Shown here: piece after piece, positions 34,897 through 46,833 of the stretch
Layout of the letters: every line of letters starts with the position of its first letter
Numbering within the stretch: the stretch's first letter is position 1
NCBI GenBank assembly: GCA_002261195.1
Contig: MVBO01000021.1
Location: 14,322 to 78,321 of the forward strand
Reading direction: 5' to 3'
DNA from: Bifiguratus adelaidae
Lineage: Eukaryota; Mucoromycota; Endogonomycetes; Endogonales
DNA length: 64,000 nt
Made by a program: the position numbers and the translations under genes
Notes under the pieces: generated by a model
Database searches by the model: none
The model's input: only the letters and a program-made list of their open reading frames with translations
Told to the model about the DNA's origin: nothing

Positions 34897-37800
34897 ATGT
34901 CTTTTAGCGATGAAGAGCCAAATAATCTCGGGTACCTGCTTGCATCGTCCCACACTATACTTTGCTTGAGATTTCTTAAGCTTCTACCATTCAATTCTGC
35001 CCCCTAACACGTTTTCCTTAGCGTCCTGCCAGAAGACGTTCTTGGGATTTCCATTTATAGACATAAGCGTCATCGAGCAGGCGCACGACATGTTTGCTCA
35101 GTTACCGCCGACTTACGTACATTCGCCATATACTTCGGGTATACCAAAGTCGGAGAAGCAAGAGAAGGATGTCGGTGAGGTCGTTGCAGGGATAACGCCA
35201 TTCACTACCCCCAAAACGCCAGCTTCTTGGCTGAACTGGCTTGGTATCCAGTGCGTTGGACAGACTCCTCATCAGCACCAGTTTGTCGTTGAGCAAGCTC
35301 CAAAGCAACAAGGCGGGACACCGGGATTGATTGTTCTCGATGCTGATGACAAGGAGAATGCCGCGCCTACTTCAGCGCCTTCAGAGTCTGAGGAACAACG
35401 CGTTACAGTACTATGCAGAGTTTGCCACAGGTGGTGTACAATAACGGCGGATGCAAGTCAAGTCCAACGCTCTTGTACTTTGCCTGACTCTCCAGCACAT
35501 CACTTTCATTCCTCAAAACCTTTCAGCTCACAATTTACCTGTTGTACGTGTCATCTTGTCATCTCTTTCTCGTTTGTTGCTCCTGCAATACCCTTGGTCA
35601 TGCTCAACAACCTCATCTCACATCGACCAGTGCAATCTACCATCGATTTGACGCCAGCCGAAGGTAAGATCCCTAAACCCAGTATATTCTCTACTTTGGA
35701 GACATTACTAAAGTACGTTGACAACGTCGTAAACGGAGAACGAAGGGATATCAAAGTGCAGAGTAGTCACTTTCAGAGGCGGATAGGATGGGACGACTAC
35801 AGGTGAGCACAGTAGCTCTACAGACGTGACTTTTGCACTCAATCGAAATTCTAGCAAAGCTATCTTTAAGCAATGCGGCTTCGTATTAACTGACAATCAC
35901 CTGTCTTCTACCCCATTTACGGAGTCTCATAATGCACTTGAGCGACTAAAGCGCTGCAGAACGGAATTACATATGCATCTCAGCTATGTTCGGCAGAAGC
36001 ACAACATCGAAGGATTTCCTGTTGACCCCGAAGACTTCAACATAGTTTCAGCTACAGACGCACTTAACGAAATCACTGGCAATTTTTACATTCCAAGAGA
36101 TAGTCCCAACATGAATACCAAGGGGCTTCCAGACGCGCCGGCCTATAGCGAGCTCGGGACAGTTCCTGCCCATCAAGATACCATGCACATCTGGGCTTAT
36201 CGGAAGTTGGCGAGCGAGCAACCGCGTAGAAGACCCCAATTGATGGATGCTCTTACCGATCTTGCCAAGAATCGAAGATCCGCTGAACTTGAAACAGAAG
36301 TGGCCATTGAGAGAAGTCAGGGTGTTGTTGGAAAACAAGACATCGTTAAAGCCTACGAATACTTCGATATACCCGTGACAGAAGAGAACGGTGTACTTAA
36401 AACGGCTGGAGGCGGAATGACTGATCAAACCATCATCGGACTTTTCAACTTAAAGGTGAGCGCGCTTTACGTGAACTTCGGATAACTAATCGCATTCCAT
36501 TTATAGTCCAATGACAGTCCCTCCCAACTACAGGAGCACCGAGAACAACTCCTTATCATTGCAAACTCTCGGGAAAGCAAGGTTTTGCATCAGTTCCTCG
36601 AAGATGGAACCATACCTCATGAGTTCGAACCTTCTGGTGACTTGGACGAACACAACGCAACGCAGGCCGCGGTGGCCGGAATGTAAGTACGGACTCTGTT
36701 GGAGCGACCACACGTTGGAAAGTTAAGATTGCTCACCAAATGCTTATCTCCCAGCGGTAATCATTCCTCGACTGTCACGCAGCCAAACATTGATCCTGCG
36801 TGGTCAATGCCTGTAGGTCTTGACAATATCGGCAACACATGTTACCTCAATTCGCTTTTGCAGGTGAGTTTTTACGATCTCTCTGGTAACAGTAACTGAT
36901 TGCTTTATAGTACTATTACACTGTACGGCCGCTGCGCGATTCGGTGCTATCGATTCGAGCTCTTGATGAAAGTCGCCCATCTTCGCCTCTACCAAGGAAG
37001 ATCGGTGGCCGCTCTGTCGAGACAAGTGAGATTATACGCAGCCACAAATGTAAGACGTATGATGTGCACTCGCTTAGAATCGCTGATTGACACGTGGGCA
37101 CCCAGTTGTCCGTCAACTGAAGGTCTTATTCGATGAACTCATGCACAGTGATTACCGATCCGTACGGCCCGAATATGAGCTCGCATATCTCGCCTTGACG
37201 AATTCCACGGACGATGAGCATGCTCAAACAAAGCAGCCAAGTGAAGTAGCTGCCCAATCGACACTTGCTCCTCCTGTACCAGCTCCAGCTCCGGCAGTCG
37301 AAGGTCCGCTGCCCCACGCCATCACAACAATACCCGATAAAATCCAGACGATTGATGAGGACGAGACTGGTCCTTCAACAAGCGAATCAAATACAATGTC
37401 CTCGGATACTCCGGCTCCCGATGTCAAGGAGGTAGATGCACCTATGGAAGCAACAACAGACACCCTAGACGCAGAGTTTCCTCCACCCTATGAGACGGCG
37501 ACCGAAGCACCCGATGAGCGCGTCTTGTTGAGTCCTCCTTCGGCTGGTCCTGCGGTACCGCCAAGGCCTGTTCCCCCAACTCCAACAGATGTCGCCGCCA
37601 AGTCTGTCCCACAAGATCCTTCCAACATGCTCTTTGGGTCACAGCAGGACGTGACAGAGTGTATGGATAGAGTTATGTTCTCATTCGAGGCTACGTTGAG
37701 GCCTTCTCATGACGGAAAGGGAGCAACCGAGGAGATTGATGACTCGAAATCGATGATCCAGAGTTTATTTTACGGCAAAAACCGGCAAATTCTGACATAC

Positions 37801-39016
37801 GAGGACACGGAAACCGGCAAGGTTGTGTCTAACAGTCAAGAAGAAGAGTTTTCTCATCTTATTGTCGATGCAGCGGAGGGAAAGGACCTTTACGATGGAT
37901 TGGACGAATACTTCTATGCGACTGATTTGGGAGAGGATTTCCGAGGTGGAAAGAAAGCAACCCGCGAAGTAGTGGCTGTGGAGTTGCCTCCGATACTGCA
38001 AATCCAAGTACAGGTACGCGAGCCTTCTATGAGCGCAATTGCAGCTTCCTGACAATGTGCAACAGCGCGCCAAATATGATCGAGCGACGCAAAATGTCTA
38101 CAAATCGAATGCATTCCTGAAACTCGAGAAGTCAATATTTCTCGATCGATACCTTGCCTCAAATCATGAGGGATTGGCTGACCGTCGCAAAGAGGTGGAA
38201 GCCATGAAAACGCAGCGAGAAAAGTGCCAAAACATCATTCAGCAATACGTCACCAACAACAATTACCCTATGCCCGTCGCAGACATGTTGGAAGCTGCTA
38301 TCGACATTTTGAGGTTGGACAAGGAAGAAAATGAAGGGGTGAATGAGGAAGATTTTATCATGATAACCAATATCCTACGAAAAGAGAGCGAATGGGTCAA
38401 GAGGAACATCGAAGGTAAGAGAGACTACTTCAAACCCGTCGCTTCTCTTGTGTTGACCATGGATCAGAATCGACTTCACAATTGGAGACGCTGAACAAGA
38501 AAATTCGTGGACAATACGAAGACCTCCGTTCCTGTAAATACAGGTTACAAGCCGTGTTTGTCCACCAAGGTAGGCCCGTCTTTTTGTTGTCATTGTGCTA
38601 ACATGTCTTAGGCCAAGTCAATTACGGGCACTATTGGATCTACATTTACGATTTCAAGGATTCGAAATGGCTCAAATATAATGACTCCAATGTCACGCAT
38701 GTCGAAGAGGCTGAGGTTTTCGCGGATACCACGGGGTCCACGGCGAACCCGTATTTCTTGGTATATGTAAAAGCCACAGGTATGTTCATCCCGTGGGTGT
38801 TCGCAGTCCCAACACATTTGCTTCACAGAAGCAGAGGATCTAATTGACACCGTGCGCCGCGAAAAGCGCGTCAAACCTGAAGAACCCCAAAGACGCGCCT
38901 CGGAGCCTAGGCGAGAAAGGGAAAGAACGTCTTCAACCTCGAGTAAAAAGAGTTTAACTGAGCTCATAGCATCGCCTAAAGCTCTAGACATGTTCCCATA
39001 CACTATGCGCATGTAA
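34897..39016 (+). CDS. UBP2: Ubiquitin carboxyl-terminal hydrolase, Ubp2-like
   Basis: Eleven exons: 34897-34931, 34981-35802, 35855-36455, 36507-36682, 36755-36863, 36911-37049, 37106-38013, 38066-38414, 38468-38569, 38612-38779 and 38829-39016. They give about 1,198 aa. It is a Cys protease that removes ubiquitin; yeast Ubp2 works with Rsp5 and prefers K63 chains. The catalytic Cys box 'GLDNIGNTCYLNSLLQ' lies near 36815, the QQD-box 'FGSQQDVTECMD' near 37630 and the His box 'NYGHYWIYIYD' near 38615. Between Cys box and QQD lies a Pro- and Thr-rich disordered insert. A charged Arg/Glu/Ser tail follows the catalytic domain. The first exon (35 nt) and its intron were chosen because the long second exon has no early ATG in frame; ATG 35090 is the alternative. 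Degenerate copies of its 3' end lie at 28.5-29.2 kb. Confidence 0.9.
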
Positions 39017-39077
39017 AATTGGATATAGGTCATTAATGGGATAACGAAATGTACACTAATAAAACAACGGCGAAACT

Positions 39078-40357
39078 TTATGACGTCTTGAGCTTTTCTT
39101 CAGCCTCTTTGCTTGTTGCTTCCGCCTGCATCTCGACCTTTTGAGCAGTCTCCTTAAGCTTGTCCAATTCCGCAACGTAACGCCTCGAGAATACTTCAAT
39201 GTAATAGCTAGCTCCGTTCCATACGCTCACACCAAAGACACCCCACAAGAAGACGGTATTGAGCCAGAAATACCGGAAATAGAGCGCGCACGGCAGAATA
39301 CTGAGGCACGTATACGCCAGTTGTAGCCCCATAAAGACGTAGAGTTTGTAACGCGGACCAAAGACATTGGCCGCCTTCGCTATCACGGATTTTGAAGCGC
39401 CGGGAGAGTTGAGAAGCCAAGCGTATGACGTGGCGCGGGATCCGGACTCGACTTTTTCACGACGTTGTTTCATGATAAAGACATAGTAAAGGCCTGTGCA
39501 CAACCCATCAGTTTGATGCCTGCACCCACAGGACTATGCTTACCTTGCCAAAAGCAGTAAAAGATGATGGATACCATCATGGTGTATCCAGTCTCAAGTC
39601 GATCCAACCCTTCCAGAGCAGGAAACTGTTCATCACGAGCCACGATAGGAGTCCAAGTCCATCGAATGGTATATAAGACCAAAGGAGGCATGATATGAAT
39701 GAAGACCGACGTCACCTTGTCCAAGGAATGAAACACCAACGAGTTGCGCCAGGTCACGATAGCCCATGTCAAGGGTCCATGTGTCAGACAATAGAGTACA
39801 ATGAAGAGGGTTCTTGACCAAGGCGTAATATAGAGAAAAATGATGGTGAGGAGATTGACGTAATAACACAGGTCAAAAACAAAGTAATGCCATCCTTTGG
39901 ATTTGTAAACGAAAAAGCGGACAATGATAAGGTACGTGGCTTGTAAGGTATAATAGAGAGGAAACCATTCGGGAAAATGCGCGGCGACAAGAGGCGTCAC
40001 ACAGGTATTACCGACACCGGTAAGAAAGGAGATCTTGTCGCGTAGCTGAACCAGTTTGGAGTCCGAGTTGACCTTGTGAGAGAGTTGGGTTATGGCAGCG
40101 TCCAACTGCCTTTGAAGCTTTTGACGCCGTTTTTCAAGGGTTTGTCTTTGTGTTTGCCATGCTTCGGTCGTTTTATGTCTCCACTCGTTGGACTTCGTGA
40201 CCACTTTGGACGGTGTTTGGTGCAGTTGATCGGTGACGGTATCGAGAGAGACAGATAAGGTGTCGATGAGGTCTAATAGGCTGATGCGATTATTCTCATC
40301 CTCTAGCGACTCGTCGAGGTCAGTGTCCTCAATATAGCTATCAAAGAGTGTTGTCAT
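39078..40357 (-). CDS. GPC1: Glycerophosphocholine acyltransferase 1
   Basis: Gpc1 acylates glycerophosphocholine with acyl-CoA to lysophosphatidylcholine, part of phosphatidylcholine remodelling in the ER. Exons are 40357-39544 and 39493-39078, giving about 409 aa. An N-terminal region of about 100 residues with a coiled coil (QTLEKRRQKLQRQLDAAI) precedes the DUF2838 membrane domain. Diagnostic blocks are 'LRDKISFLTGVGN', 'KGWHYFVFDLCYYVN', 'HGPLTWAIVTWRNSLVFHS' and 'DKVTSVFIHIMPPLVLY'. About eight hydrophobic segments are seen. The C-terminus has another helix rich in Glu and Lys. The length and order match the family. The gene is convergent with UBP2, 61 bases between stops. Confidence 0.93.
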
Positions 40358-40645
40358 GGTGGCAAGACCAATGCGTTGTCCTGGGGCAATGGAACAGTGA
40401 GGTGGTCAATTTTCCTAATATGGAAAGGTCGTGTCATGGTGAAGGGCAACCTGGTAAAGAGAACAAGATTGGAGTAAACGTTCGCGTCTATACATTTACA
40501 GATTAAGTGCAAAAGAATGGGAAGCAGGAAAAGTTTTGTCCGATGAGTTGCAACATAGGCAAAATGAGTGCGTGCGGAGAGATTGAGAGCGTGGTCTGAA
40601 GACTTCTTATAACTGCAACAGGCAACCCGTCAACACCCTGCAAGA

Positions 40646-41781
40646 TCACATCGGCACGGTACTTACTATAGAATCCATCTTGGTAAACACGTTCAAGACG
40701 GCGGCAACCACTTCTAGGCTCGTCTCTTTAGATTTCGAATATTCCACCTTAGCTCCAGATCCGGCGAGAGGCCATTGCGAGAAATCGTTGAGCAATTCAT
40801 CTACCTTGGTGTACGCTTTTTCGCGCATCTCATGATTGAGGACAGCTAGGGCGTTTTCCAAAACATTAGCTGCGTAGGAGGCGCAAATCATGCTGATAGT
40901 GCGGAAGTAGAAATTGGGAGTGCTGGATTGGGCGTCAATGTTTGCAGGATTGGTTCGAGAAATGAGGACGGTGCAGACACGTTTGATGATTTCTTCCTTG
41001 ACGGTTGTGTCTGACACGGGATGAGTTGCCATGTCGAATAGCAAAAAGTTGCGCTTTTCCGTGCGAAGAATACCCTTGTCAACGAGACCTTTTGCCAGTC
41101 TTTCTCGTACTTGTTTGAGTTGATAGCCAATCTTCATGACATTCCATGTTTCACCTGAAAAGAATATGTGTCACGCGCTTCTGATCCTCTCTCTGTACCT
41201 ACCGCTCATTAAATCGATCCAACTTGCGACACTCATCTTTTCGCTAGCCTTCATCATTTTGAGAGCCTCATCCAGCAGTACTTCTCCTGTCAACTTTTCA
41301 TTGATGACCTCGATATATCGATCGGCGAGCGCAAACTGACGGCGCTGAGGATCCTTGACCATGGCTATTCGATCTCTGAACGCCAATTCCATTATGATAC
41401 ATCCTCGTAACGTGTAGGAGATGTTGTCGTTCCAAAATGATAAATAGCCCTGGAAAATGAAATGCAGGTAAACAGATGCCCCGATAAGGCTCGGAAGTTT
41501 ATCCGATATACCTGTCTGTCCTTCAAACCCAGCAGCAGCACTTCCTCCATGAGCGTCAATTTAGGCATGTACTTGTACTCGTCATCTTCGAGGTCCTTTG
41601 GATCCACAGCAATCCGGTGTGAATCTCCGTTTCGATCATCGGATCCAAAACTTCCAATAGCTGGCGTGCCTGGTGCAGTTGATGGGGATGTCAAAGCAGA
41701 GTTGGGTGAAGTCGTATAGTCATCGTCTTCGTGGTTTGTAGCGTGCGCTGCACGACGCCGTTGCAGCCCTGACGAAGACAT
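40646..41781 (-). CDS. VPS74: Golgi phosphoprotein 3 homologue
   Basis: Vps74/GOLPH3 binds phosphatidylinositol 4-phosphate on Golgi membranes and sorts glycosyltransferases into COPI vesicles. Exons are 41781-41512, 41449-41203 and 41154-40646, giving about 341 aa. After a disordered, acidic N-terminus of about 70 residues the GPP34 domain starts at 'PKLTLMEEVLLLGLKDRQ', spliced to 'GYLSFWNDNISYTLRGCI'. It continues with 'IDLMSGETWN', 'RERLAKGLVDKGILRTEKRN' and 'TRDMATHP'-like 'LLFDMATHPV', and ends in 'AAVLNVFTKMDSIV'. A short tail (STVPM) precedes the stop. The order is complete. Lumenal glycosyltransferases such as the GT61-like protein at 11.7 kb are typical clients of this family, but no specific link is shown. 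Confidence 0.94.
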
Positions 41782-42604
41782 CTACAAACGTGAACAGTTA
41801 CACGCGCCTATGGGGTGTTGTGGATCGTCCGCAACGTCGTCCACTAGCCAGTAACACTATGTAAGAAGCACGATCAATACAAGTCTGCAAGAGCAGAATT
41901 CACCGTTTCGCTCCCACAATACCAGCAAGGTTGCACCATAATAACCTTCCTTTGCATAAGAGGTGGTACACGGATGACTTGCCATAAATCTCCGTCCACT
42001 CTGATGTCAACCTTGCCCCACCCGCCAGTGACATCTAGGCGACTTACCTTTTGCTGATAAGTGAAGGGCTAGTCCACTCGACAGTGAAGAAACCTTTTGG
42101 CTGGGAGGTTTTGCCAAGCGCCTGTGGATGACGTCACCGAAATAAGTGCCCTATTAAACTGGCGCTTTCTCGCATGGTTTGCTATCTTGCTCTCTCCCTC
42201 TCGCCGTCTGCTACACAGGGCAGTGGATGTAGGGTAAAGAGGTCTATCGACGCTCATGGAGAGACCATGCATCATGCTCAATGGCATGATGAAGGATGAT
42301 TTAGACATGGACTATGGATGTTATAGACTGTATAGAGTGATGGAATTGTGATTTGAACGACACGGCTATACCATTGAGTCTACTGATAAACCCACATGGC
42401 ATACGAGTTATACAAGACGTGTGCCCCCGTCCATGGCCCTTTGTTCTCCTCTCAAGACCATCAATTCCAATGTTGTCCAATCCAAAAGCCCGCTCTCTTC
42501 ACGCGCCAAGTTTAGCGCATACATGGACTTCTCCCTATCCTCTTTTACGAACAGCTAATCTTAACTCTTATCGCTCCTATCCTCGGCCAATCACTGTCTA
42601 TACT
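41782..42604. other. Divergent intergenic region, VPS74 / permease
   Basis: There are 823 bases between two divergent start codons. No coding exon could be recognised. A tRNA-like string near 42350-42380 was examined and rejected. The region must hold both promoters. Confidence 0.4.
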
Positions 42605-44870
42605 ATGGGATGGTTAGACTTGGCCCGATTCACGGGTTATCGCTATGTCCCGGTGGACGGGAACACGGAAGAGATGCCGTCGGTGTCGGTCTGGGGCAGC
42701 TTCAAGCATTCGGTGTTTCGACGCTTGTATGGCGAAAAGAGTCCAGAAGAAGCTGAACTCGTGAGCATACTCGATAAGCGGTTGCTCGGCTTTGCCATGC
42801 TCGGATACTTTTTGAAGGTGCTTGATATGACCAACCTCGGTGAGTGGAGAGCGGTCGGGCTGATAAGGCCGAAGATGGTTTTGGTGTGGCAAGTGTTGAC
42901 GTGCTCATGTGCTATCATTTAGCCAATGCGTATATCAGCGGCATGGAAGAAGGTAACGATTCGTATCAAGCATATGCATAACTGATTGACTGGTCTGCTT
43001 CAGAACTCAATGTCCAAGGGATCGATTACAATTGGATGTATACGTTTTTCTGGATTGGTTACCTCCTGTGAGTGTAGACATGATGAACAGGTGTTGATAC
43101 TTAATAAACGTCATCCTAGGATGCAAGTCCCCTCCAATGCGCTTCTGACGCGCGTTCGACCATCGCTTTACTTGCCGTGTTTGGAATTGTTGTGGTTCAT
43201 CTTGACGTTATCCATGGGTTTTGTGAGATCGGTGCATGCGATTTTTGCGATTCGTTTCCTCTTGGGTTTGGCGGAAGCTGGCTTCTATCCCGGGGTAAGC
43301 GGTACTAAATGTGTATCGGAACGAGAGCTAAGGTATCGTAGATGATTTACTTGATTGGATCATGGTATACCAAAGAGGAATTGGGAAAGAGGTCGTCATT
43401 GTTCATTACGGCTGGATCTTTGGGTGGTTTGATCAGGTAGGGATGATCTTCTGTGCAGATTTTCCGAAGCTCATGTTCATTCAGTGGAGTGATGCAAGCC
43501 GCGCTACTCAAGGGCATGAATGGCGTTTTGGGTTTAAGCAGGTAAGTCCTGACGACTATTGAGCATATCAGTCTCATCATGCTTTGCAACTAGTTGGCGA
43601 TGGCTATTCATCATTGACGCCAGCATCACCTTGTTGCTTTCTACCGTCGGATTTCTCTTGCTCCCAGATTACCCCAACAACACAAAATGGTTGACTCAGG
43701 AGGTAAGGTCCTTTCTGCATTGACCAGCTGGCTTGAATTGCTCACACAACATTCCAGCAACGAGAACTCGCCGTCGCAAGGCTGGCAAAGCAGGGCCGTT
43801 CTTCCACGCGCAAGTCGCTGAACCTTGCAGTTTTCCGCACCATTTTTTCCTCTTGGCAAGTGTATGCATTTGTCGCAGCCTGGATGCTGGGACACGCGGC
43901 CAGTGAGGGACCTCACCAGCTCGGCATTGTCGCCAAAAAGGTTGGCTTTGACGCCGTCACCGCCAACCTGCTTACCTCGGTGCGTATATGGGGTTGGCTC
44001 CATGCACTTGCTCATTTCCTCATTATGTAGCCTCTCACCTTGATAGACATGGTATGCATTATTGGTAATGGATACTTGTCTGACCGATACCAAACCCGAA
44101 AATGGTGCATCGTGATACCGTCGACCATCGGCGTCATCGGGTACACGTTATTGGGGATGTGGGTACAACCTTTTGGTTTTCTGTATTTTGCATTCCTCAT
44201 CACCGTTATTGGCACCAAATGCACAAACTCGGTAGGCGGATGTACGTGCGTGTTGCATTCATGGCTAACGAACAATATCTTTTAGATTGTGATGACGTGG
44301 GTCACTGAAGTGTTGGGTGAGAGTATGGAACATCGTGCCTTGATTGTGGGTATCATGAACACGTGTACCGGGATTCAGCATACGGTGATTCCATTGTTGT
44401 TGTGGCCAGTGACTGGTAAGTGGCAAGCCGTATGATCCATTCCTTGCTCCCTGTTGAACTTTCTGCTACTCTTAGATGCGCCGTACTTCAGTAAGTATGC
44501 CTTCAGGGCGATGTAGCACGACACTTATGCCGCCTCTTTAGCCACAGGCTTTCGATTTTCCGTCCTTCTCTTGATGGGTTTTATAGCTACTGCCTTTCTG
44601 ATTGACGCCTTACACAAACGCGATCTGAGACGAACCACAAAACGCAAATTATCCTTCAATGTGCCTGACGGAGGCGACACGTTCCTGAACGGGCATGCGA
44701 TGGCTATGGAAGCACGGGTAGATGATGCAGGCATGGCGGAGATGCTAGGGCCAGTCGCGCTGGAAGTCAAGAACCATGATGCGGCGGAAGTATACCTCAT
44801 CAATCGGCATTCGCATTCGAGCCAAGACATGCACTACGACATGTCCAAAGGTGACATTGAAAGAAATTAG
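42605..44870 (+). CDS. MFS anion permease, Dal5/allantoate-permease (ACS) family
   Basis: Twelve exons: 42605-42839, 42923-42952, 43004-43067, 43120-43294, 43342-43436, 43485-43541, 43594-43702, 43758-43979, 44031-44231, 44286-44415, 44476-44490 and 44542-44870. They give about 553 aa. A 60-residue cytosolic N-terminus precedes '[30 protein letters not shown]', a typical ACS-family helix 1. '[20 protein letters not shown]' and '[23 protein letters not shown]' follow, and the loop signature '[11 protein letters not shown]' joins the later helices. About twelve membrane segments are expected. The family imports organic anions such as allantoate, nicotinate, pantothenate or peptides; the substrate here cannot be assigned. 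One exon has only 15 nt and another 30 nt. Confidence 0.9.
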
Positions 44871-45060
44871 GCTGCCTTTTCCGCTTGCCATGTTATTGCA
44901 TTTGCATGTAAGACATGCTAAATCCTGATTGCATATATGTATAGTAAGTAGACTTTGCATGTTCTAAACTTGTGTCATAGATGTGACCCTCTATGCCAAC
45001 ATTTTTGTTCAATACGGAGTTGAGCAGATCTGGACAGGCTTACCTGCTGGGATTATTCAG

Positions 45061-46589
45061 TCATTTGGTCGACAGAGCGGCAACACCAGGAAGCTCCTTG
45101 CCTAAAATATATCATGAGTTCGCCGGTCCCCCGTCAACGTTTTGCCTACTCACCTTCCAGAAGCTCCAAAGAGGCACCACCTCCAGTGGAAATATGGCTG
45201 AGCTTATCACCAGCACCCCATTGCAAAGCAGCAGTAGCGGTATCACCACCTCCGACGATGGTCGTGGCACCCTTTTTAGTAGCCTCAATGACGGCATCCA
45301 GCGCTGCGCGAGTTCCCTTGCTGAATTTCTCAAATTCAAAGACACCCGTGGGTCCGTTCCAGAGGATGGTCTTTGATTCAAGAATGGCATCACGGAATAA
45401 CTTGTTGGACTTTGGTCCACAGTCAAGGCCTTGCCAGCCGTCGGGGATACCTTGCTCATCAGTGGCTTCACTAGTCTGTATACAGAAAATGAGCATGGTT
45501 GTGTGGGAAGGAAACACTCGAGTCCGTCAACGATAATACTCACGTTAGCATTGGCATCAAACTTATCGGCAATAATGTAGTCGACAGGGAAGATGAGCTT
45601 GACATTCTTCTGCTTGGCCTTCTCCACAAGTTTGCCAACAATGTCGGCACCGGCCTTATCAAAGAGGGAATCGCCAATGTTGACATTCTCGAGGGTCTTC
45701 TTGAAGGTGAAAGCCATGCCACCACAGATGATCAATGTATTGACCTTGTCAATCATGTTCTCAATGAGCTTGATCTTGTCGGCAACCTTGGCACTATTGT
45801 TGTCAGTCAGTCTCCAAACCTGGTACTGCACAGCCTGACTCACCCGCCGAGAATGGCAAGGAAAGGTCGTTCAGGAGACTCCAACACCTTAGCAAAATAC
45901 TCCAATTCCTTCTTCATCAAAAAGCCCGAGGCACGTTCGGGCAATTTAATGCCGACCATAGAACTGAGTGTTGGGGATGAGTGTGACTGCTCATCAGAAA
46001 ATCCGAAGAACGACCAAATTACCTGTGAGCGCGGTGAGCAGTGCCAAAGGCGTCGTTCACATAGACATCACCGAGCTTGGTGAGGCTCTTGCGGAACTCC
46101 TCGACCTTCTTTGGGTCTGCCTTGATCTTGTTGCCGTCCTTGTCTTTGGAGCTACCCTCTTCTTCAATGTGGAAACGAAGGTTTTCCAAGAGGATGACCT
46201 CACCCTCGGAAGGGTTAGCGCACTTTTGTTCAACCTCAGAGCCCACACAGTCGTTCAAGAAGGTGACAGGCTTGCCGAGGAGCTTTTCAACCTCGGCTGC
46301 GACAGGCTTGAGGCTGTACTTTGGGTTCACTTGACCGTCGGGACGCCCGAGGTGAGACATGAGGACAACTGATTTGGCACCGTGCTCCAAGGCATGTTTC
46401 ACGGTAGGAAGAGCTTGGACGATACGGTTGTTGTTGGTAATAGCACCATCCTTGATGGGCACGTTAAAGTCGACACTGAGTGAAAGTATAAGCACGGGCA
46501 AAACGGCCGACTTGCATCACCTACCGGATAAGCACACGCTTTCCCTTGAGGTCGAGATCTGTAATCGATAGCTTGTTGGAGAGAGACAT
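45061..46589 (-). CDS. PGK1: Phosphoglycerate kinase
   Basis: A glycolytic enzyme that transfers phosphate from 1,3-bisphosphoglycerate to ADP. Exons are 46589-46525, 46475-46023, 45963-45844, 45793-45544, 45475-45154 and 45101-45061. They give 416 aa, exactly the usual eukaryotic length. Start '[20 protein letters not shown]' leads into '[11 protein letters not shown]' with substrate-binding Arg and Asp-Asn. 'SHLGRPDG' supplies further substrate contacts, and '[14 protein letters not shown]', 'AILGGAKVADKI' and the hinge '[14 protein letters not shown]' are all intact. The nucleotide-binding 'GGGDTATA' and the closing '[23 protein letters not shown]' complete the fold. It has five introns, many for a fungal PGK. 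It is expected to be cytosolic and highly expressed. Confidence 0.98.
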
Positions 46590-46704
46590 GATCAAGAACA
46601 AGATAAAAGCAGCTGGGGTGTTGCGCAAGGGTTCTAAAAGATACAAGATGAATGTGACAGCGAAAAAAACAGCTCCAAACGAGTCAGATAATGTAAAAAA
46701 TTAA

Positions 46705-46777
46705 TGGAGAATCCGGGCATCGATCCCGGTGCCTCTCGCATGCGAAGCGAGCGCTCTACCAATTGAGCTAATTCCCC
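46705..46777 (-). tRNA. tRNA-Ala (anticodon CGC)
   Basis: A 73-nt cloverleaf almost identical to the tRNA-Ala(AGC) at 34.6 kb. The acceptor is GGGGAAT/ATTCTCC, the anticodon arm CTCGC-TTCGCAT-GCGAG reads CGC, and the B box is GATCGATGCC. The T arm differs by compensating bases. A run of six T directly after the gene (plus-strand A, 46695-46700) is a Pol III terminator. It lies 115 bases upstream of PGK1 in the same orientation. Confidence 0.96.
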
Positions 46778-46825
46778 ACTGCGACCAAATTTACCTATGT
46801 TGCGTATTATGTTGGCTTTTCACCT

Positions 46826-46833
46826 AACCCTAG
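46826..46833 (-). promoter_or_regulatory. AACCCTA (telo-box-like) element upstream of tRNA-Ala(CGC)
   Basis: AACCCTAG on the plus strand, 49 bases before the 5' end of the tRNA. It mirrors the element 51 bases upstream of the other tRNA-Ala. Function is inferred from position only. Confidence 0.35.

Noticed and set aside
42345-42385. tRNA-like string (GATTTGAAC ... CTATACCATTGAGTC) on the minus strand
   Set aside because: The D-arm-like and T-arm-like pieces are adjacent with no anticodon arm between, and the T stem does not pair.
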